Of a DNA stretch of 50,475 nucleotides, positions 37,601-43,600 are shown piece after piece. The DNA comes from Clostridia bacterium (GTDB lineage: Bacteria; Bacillota; Clostridia; Oscillospirales; Acutalibacteraceae): assembly GCA_900767015.1 (NCBI GenBank), contig CAAFXQ010000261.1:1-50475 (forward strand). The letters run 5' to 3'. The first letter of the stretch is position 1; every line of letters begins with the position of its first letter. Both the position numbers and the translations under genes were made by a program. Below the pieces are notes generated by a model, which worked only from the letters and a program-made list of their open reading frames with translations, had not been told where the DNA came from and did no database searches.

Positions 37601-40600
37601 AATGCCCCACGACCAGTTCGGCGCATCCTCGGTGTTGTGTTTAGCGCTGAGCTTGTAGGTGACAGCATCTTCGCCTTCGCCGACAGTATATACCTTAAGC
37701 TGATCGTACTTGAGTGAAACCGTTTGTTCAGCGCCGTCTTTGTCCGTATAGGTATAAACGTACTTGTCGCCGTCCATGGTACGGGTGTAGCCGGACGAGA
37801 GCATCGTCTTCGAGTATACCGGCGTTTCGGAAACAAGCTTTCCGTCTGCGTCATACTCTTTTTCTGTCTTGTCGACAAGGTTACCGGCTTCGTCCTTAAC
37901 CTGAACAACAGCATACTTCGGCTTGCCGTCGACAAGAATGATTTCGTTGTTTTCGTCGAAGGCATAAGCAAGCACAGCGTGATTGTCATAAATCGCCGCC
38001 CAGGTAAGCTCGGTTCTATTACCGCCTTCATATACGTATATTCTGCCGGTCTTAGTATCTTTTTCGATTCGATAATTGCCGGTGCTGTCCTTATCAAAGC
38101 CGTAAAGCATATAAGAAGCAAACTGTGTCAGAGTTGTGCCGTCCGCTTTGTAGAGATACTTAGCGGTCGAAACGTCGAAGCCGGCAGACTTGAGAATGGA
38201 AATAACCATCTCGGTCGTCTTGGAGTCGCTGCTGCCGAAGATTTTGACAAACAGATTGCCGATGGCGTTCATGATGTCGTCTGTCAGGAGGTTTTCGCTG
38301 GCAACAGACTGAATGAAGGACCACAGACCTTCTCCGTTTGTGAAGTCATAGTCGATCGGAAGATTCTTGATGACGCCTTCCTCAAGAAGGGCAGCAAGTA
38401 CGTCGGGAACGGCCTTTTGAATGACATAATCGATGTTGTCAATGGCCTGTTCCGTACCGTCTTTTGTAAACTTATCTTTTGTGGCTTCCCAATCGTAGCC
38501 GCTGTGTTCGATTCCGTACTCTTCCTTGGCGGCTTCTGCGATTGCGGCGTCAGCACTGTTGAGAAGATTGTAGAAGTAAGCGTTGCCGTCGTCCGGCGTG
38601 TAGTCGGTAAGAAGGTCGATCAGGATACCGGTTACGATATCAACACGAACCGCACCGTTGCCGTTTTCAAGAATGGCATTCAGATTGTGAGCAATGTTTT
38701 CAACAATCTTTTCAATTCTTTCCTGTGCTTCAACGTCCTCAGCGTCAACGATATCTTTTTCATTGTTGATACCGGCGAGAACTGTGTCAGCGATGAACTG
38801 AACAAGCTCCGGTGACATGAGGTTTCTCATGAGCGTGATGAGAAGCTGACCGGCGGTCGAGTCAAATTTTGTGAAGGTTGTGACACCGTTGCCTCTCTTG
38901 GTCGAAGCGTTGACATCGGCCTTTGTCGCTGAATCGGCGGCAATCTTACCGAAGTCGATCATCTTCATGTTGACCGTTGCATTTTCGTCACCCATGAACC
39001 TTGAAAGCATTGTGTTAAGCAAGGTTTCAAAGTCAAGGTACTGTTCAAGAAGTGCGTTGATGTCAAGGTTTACAACTCTTGAAAGAATCGGATCTGCGAT
39101 TTCAAGAAGCTTGAGAACCGGCGCAACCAGGTTAAGAACAGCAACAGAAAGGTTGTTCGTTGTCTTGGCTGAACCGTCGGCTTTCTTTTCGCCTGTCGGA
39201 TACTGATACAGGAAGTATGCAATATTCGGAAGCTTTTCAAAGAGCGTTGCAATCGGAGCTTTGAGAAGTCCACGATCGGCTTCGGTTGCACCGATGAGCA
39301 GGTCAATCAGAGCGTTGAGAACGAGCGTAAGCGGTGAGTTTGTCATCGTTGCCATTCTCTTACCGTTTTTATTGATTGTTGTGCTACCGTAAACATACTG
39401 GTTAAATTCGGCTTGCGTCTTGCAGGCAGAATCAAGACCAAACGCTTCAAGAAGCGGTACGATTGCTCTTGAATAGCCCTCGTTGCCCTGAATAGTCAGT
39501 TCATCCATAAGGGTGATGTCTTCACCGGTCAGGATAACGGCAAGCAGGGGATTGAGCGGCGTCAGAAGGTCGCTTACGAAATCCGTGAAGTTTTCGAAAG
39601 ACTTTCTTGTATTGGCATAGCTATCAAAGCCTGCAACGGTGAACCAGGTGTTGCCTTCGTGAACACCGATGTCAGCCCATGTCATGTTTGCAAGCTCTGT
39701 TTTTGCAAGATCTACGCTGATGCCGCCGGCTGCACCGTATTTATGTCTGCCGGCCTGATAGTTGAGCCATCTTGCGATATTATCGTTTTTGCCTGCTCCG
39801 CTTAATGCGCTGTTATAGAAGCCGAGCGGAGTAAGGTCAATGCCGAATTCGGCAAGGGCGGCGGCAAGCTTATTGACAATGCTTGTCGGGTCGCCGAGCA
39901 GACCGCCGAGAAGTCCTTTATCTTCTTTGCCGGTTTCCGGATCCACTTCGTGCGTACCGACAAGAAGCTTCATGAGCATTGCAACAAGATCATTCGAGAT
40001 AAAGAGACTGCCGAGAACCTGCGTAACGGTTGTCAGTTCGCCGTTTTTAACCTGCTGGATAACCTTGTCAAAGCCAAGCTTCGTGAGGGTTTCACCGGCA
40101 GCGGTACCTTCGGTAAGGTCGCCGAGAAGGGAAACGATCATCGGAACGAGAGAAGTCAGAACCTTATCGAAGTTCTCAACAGCAAGGTCAGCCTTTGCCA
40201 TCTTCTGCTCATAGGTTGTGTTCGGGTTTGCGGGGTCGCCGCTGTCAGCCAGCGATTCGTTGAGGTAATTGCCAAGCTGGAATTTGGTTGTATTATCGGG
40301 GTTCAGATACGAAACGCCGCTGTCGTCGACAAAGGTGCCGTCCTTAACGGGATCTTTGTATGCGTCAAAGTCGATGTTGTAATCGTTGAGCAAGCAGATA
40401 AGAACCGCCATAAGGCTGTCAGCCTGGCCGTTGGCAATCTGAAGGATCGTGTCGGTCGTACTTTTTTCACTGTCAGCAGTGTCAAGCATACCTCTTAAGA
40501 GCGGAGCGATTTCGTAAATAACACCGTCGTCAAAGAGCCATCTGAAGAGGTTGAGCAGGGTATCGCCCGGGTCGGTTTTCGCATGATAGGTTGTCATTGT

Positions 40601-43600
40601 GCCGTTGAATCCGGCAAATGTTGTTTTTTGTATTGTGCTTGTTGAAAGGAATCTGTTAACAGGGAAGTGAAGCGGAACGGCTTTTGTCTGATTGTTTGCA
40701 ACCTTTGCTCCGTCCCAAATCCAGTCAATAAGCGTATCACCAAACATGTTATACAGGGTCTGCGTCAGCAAACCGATATTTGTAAAGTAATACTTTGTGC
40801 CTGTGCCGTTGTTCTGATAATATGCGGGCTCTGTTTTAGAAACCGTTTTGTTTCCGTCAGCATCAGTTGTAACCTGCATCAAAACATTATCAAAGGTGGT
40901 CGGCTTCGATGTAGTTGATGTCGCTTTAATTAAAAGCGCAAGCAAACCGTCTGTGCCGTTGCTGAGAGCATCAACAAGACCCAATTTTGTCAAGGTGGAT
41001 TCAAGCAAATCCCAAACCTTGAGTTCTATAACATCAATTCCGCCTAAAAGATCAACAATAATTTTAGCTGATACATTTTTTAGTTTCGGAATAATCTGGT
41101 CGTATTCGAGTGCAGCAAGGAGGTTCGGCAAAATTTCAAGAATTGTCTGAACCGGTTTGACAAACAGAACATTATCAAGCCAATAGGTGATCGGTTCAAG
41201 AAGATATTGGAATAAAGTAACACCGTTGTTTGTCAAAACTACCAAGTCGCCTTTTTCTTCGGTTTGACAAGCAGCATCAATATCTGCTCTTGAATGGAAG
41301 CCGTTCGGATTCGAGCTCGAACGTTCATTGATACCCAAAAGTTTATAAAGAGGTACAAACAATCGATCATAAAGGGAGTCACCGGTGTTTTGAACGTTAA
41401 TTGTAACATTGAGACTACCAACCGCACCGGTTACTGACTTTGTTTGTCCGGTTACTAATGCTGCAAGGGGAGAACCGAGACCAGAGAAAACAGCGGCGAG
41501 AGAATGATACAAGTCATCAGGATTTTTTATGTGCCAGCATTCTTCATTACTCGTTATTTTTGTCCAATCAACATCATCCCAATATGTGTAACTACCTTTT
41601 ATTGGGATAAAAGCAATCGTGGCCATTTTTTCACTTTTTGTAGCTCCTACGGTGGCGCAAGCTTGAATTATTTGAGAATAATTATAGTTCGAGCCCATGA
41701 ACTGACCATCGAAAAAGTGTCCCCATGTTACATCGGTAGTCTTGTCACTTTGATTTCCAAAGTTAGTGTTCCAGAAGAAATGGTGAGGCTGATTCGGAAT
41801 AGCAGTTTTCGCAACTGAAGGAACAGTTCTTGGAAGATATACATTACCTACTCCGACATTTATATCTGCACTACTTCCATATGTACTTTCTGTCATAAGG
41901 GCATTGCCAAGCATCGGATAAATCGTCTGGAACAACATTGTCTGAATATTGCCGGAATAGAGAAGCTTCAGAATCGTGTTGATAAGGAATTCACGAAGAT
42001 TGTTAATCTTAGAACCTGCCGTGTGTTTTGTGCCGTTTGCTTCTGTGTATGCATATTTCCATGTACCAAGCCCCTCTCCGTTTTGCTCCATAAGCTTTCC
42101 GAGAAGAGTACCAAGGTCATCCGAAATAATCATGTTATCGAAATCGGCAACAGCGGCATCCATAAGATTTCTAACCTGTGTAACGTCTACGTCTCCGATT
42201 TTAAGACCGATTTTGTTGACAGCGTCTTTGATAATGGTTACATCAAGCTTATTAACAGCCGTCAGCCAGCCCCAGTTGTAATAATTGTTACCGCTCGAGC
42301 TTGAAACATCTTTAAAGAGATACTGAAGAATCTTCCTATCATGTGTTGCGCCGTTATTATTGTCCGAAATTGCGTCGGATTTCAGCTTTCCAAGATTTGT
42401 CTTGAAATCAACGGCAGAGTTATAGTAACCTGCGATTGTATTGAAACGTGTGTTGAGGTTGTCAACTGACGGCATACCGTCAGCCGGAACGTAAGCGGGC
42501 GCACTGTCAAGGTACATACCGAGAGTTGCAATGTCGGTTTCGATAGCATTATAACTGTCTATAATCGCTTCGAAGTTGTAGTATACAACTTTGTTGCCGC
42601 CTTCTTTATAGTAGGTTTCAACTCTCGTAACCTGGTCAACGATTCTCTGCGCAACAGCACCTTTAATCGTATTGATATAGGTTGTATACTCATCGATGCC
42701 GTCCGGATAGACTGCGGCATAAACAGCCGCATTGTTTGTATCCTTGCTGAGGGCAACAGCCTTATTGTAAAGTGTTCTGAATTCTTCGGAATACGCCGTC
42801 AACTGCTTATAGGTCATTCCGTTGAATACCGTTGTCTTGATGAGGTTATCCATCTTGGCTTTGTTTTCGAAATGCTGATAACCGTTAACATCAATCTTAA
42901 CCGTGTCCATTTTCGCAAGAAGCTGGTTATACAGGGCTTCCGTTATACGGTTTCCGGTTGCGGAGAAAGACTCCTTAACGTCCTCGAATGTACCGTATCC
43001 GAGAACGAACGTGTCAATGTTTTCTTTCAGAACCGTTGCTCTGTTGATGAAGTCCTTGGCTTTGGCTTCATCTGCACTGCCCGGCCATGCTGCGGTTGCG
43101 TCTTCACTCTCATGGTCATAAGTGGGTACTTCTTCCGCAAGGAGCGCAGCAAGCTCATCGGCATATACTTTAGCATATGCTCTTGCAACGTCAGCTTTCA
43201 AGGTTGCCATGTATTTTGTTACGGTTACATTGTAATAGTCAGCACCGCCGTCAAAATGCGGAAGAATCAGAGCAAAGATATTTTCACCTTTATAGTTGGT
43301 CTGATTATGTAAATTGTTATCAATGGCAACAACGCTTTTATAGAAAGCGAGAAGTTCATCGGCCGTATAAGCGGAATAATCCGTTGCCATTTTCTCGTCA
43401 AACTGCTTTTTATAGCTGGAAGCGTAAGCGTTGTTAATAGCGTCAAGAAGACCGTTGTTGATCCAGTCTTCGGTTTCGGCGTAAGTCTTTCCGACTCTCT
43501 CTGCGACATAGTGATCCCAAAGCTCATCGGGTTCTGCTGACTGAGAAAGAATTGCCGCCGTCTGGAACGCAGACAAAACGTTTGCGCACGACTTATCGCC

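Larger units (their letters stand above)
16604..41525 (-). repeat. Array of about 15 long protein repeats inside the giant gene
   Basis: The unit core (GGNGY...PLLEAFG) recurs at about 41330-41405 (degenerate), 39430-39505, 37385-37455, 35410-35485, 33405-33480, 31530-31600, 29776-29850, 28110-28170, 26518-26570, 25040-25100, 23560-23615, 21925-21990, 20430-20490, 19040-19110 and 17631-17697. Unit starts, taken at the preceding LLxPL helix, lie near 41525, 39620, 37570, 35595, 33595, 31735, 30045, 28325, 26680, 25218, 23722, 22115, 20610, 19265 and 17812. Unit length falls from about 2.0 kb at the N-terminal side to 1.35-1.6 kb at the C-terminal side. Boundaries are estimates by eye. Confidence 0.85.

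Noticed and set aside
37724..38815. 363-codon open frame on the plus strand
   Set aside because: Antisense shadow of the giant gene, with no start signals.
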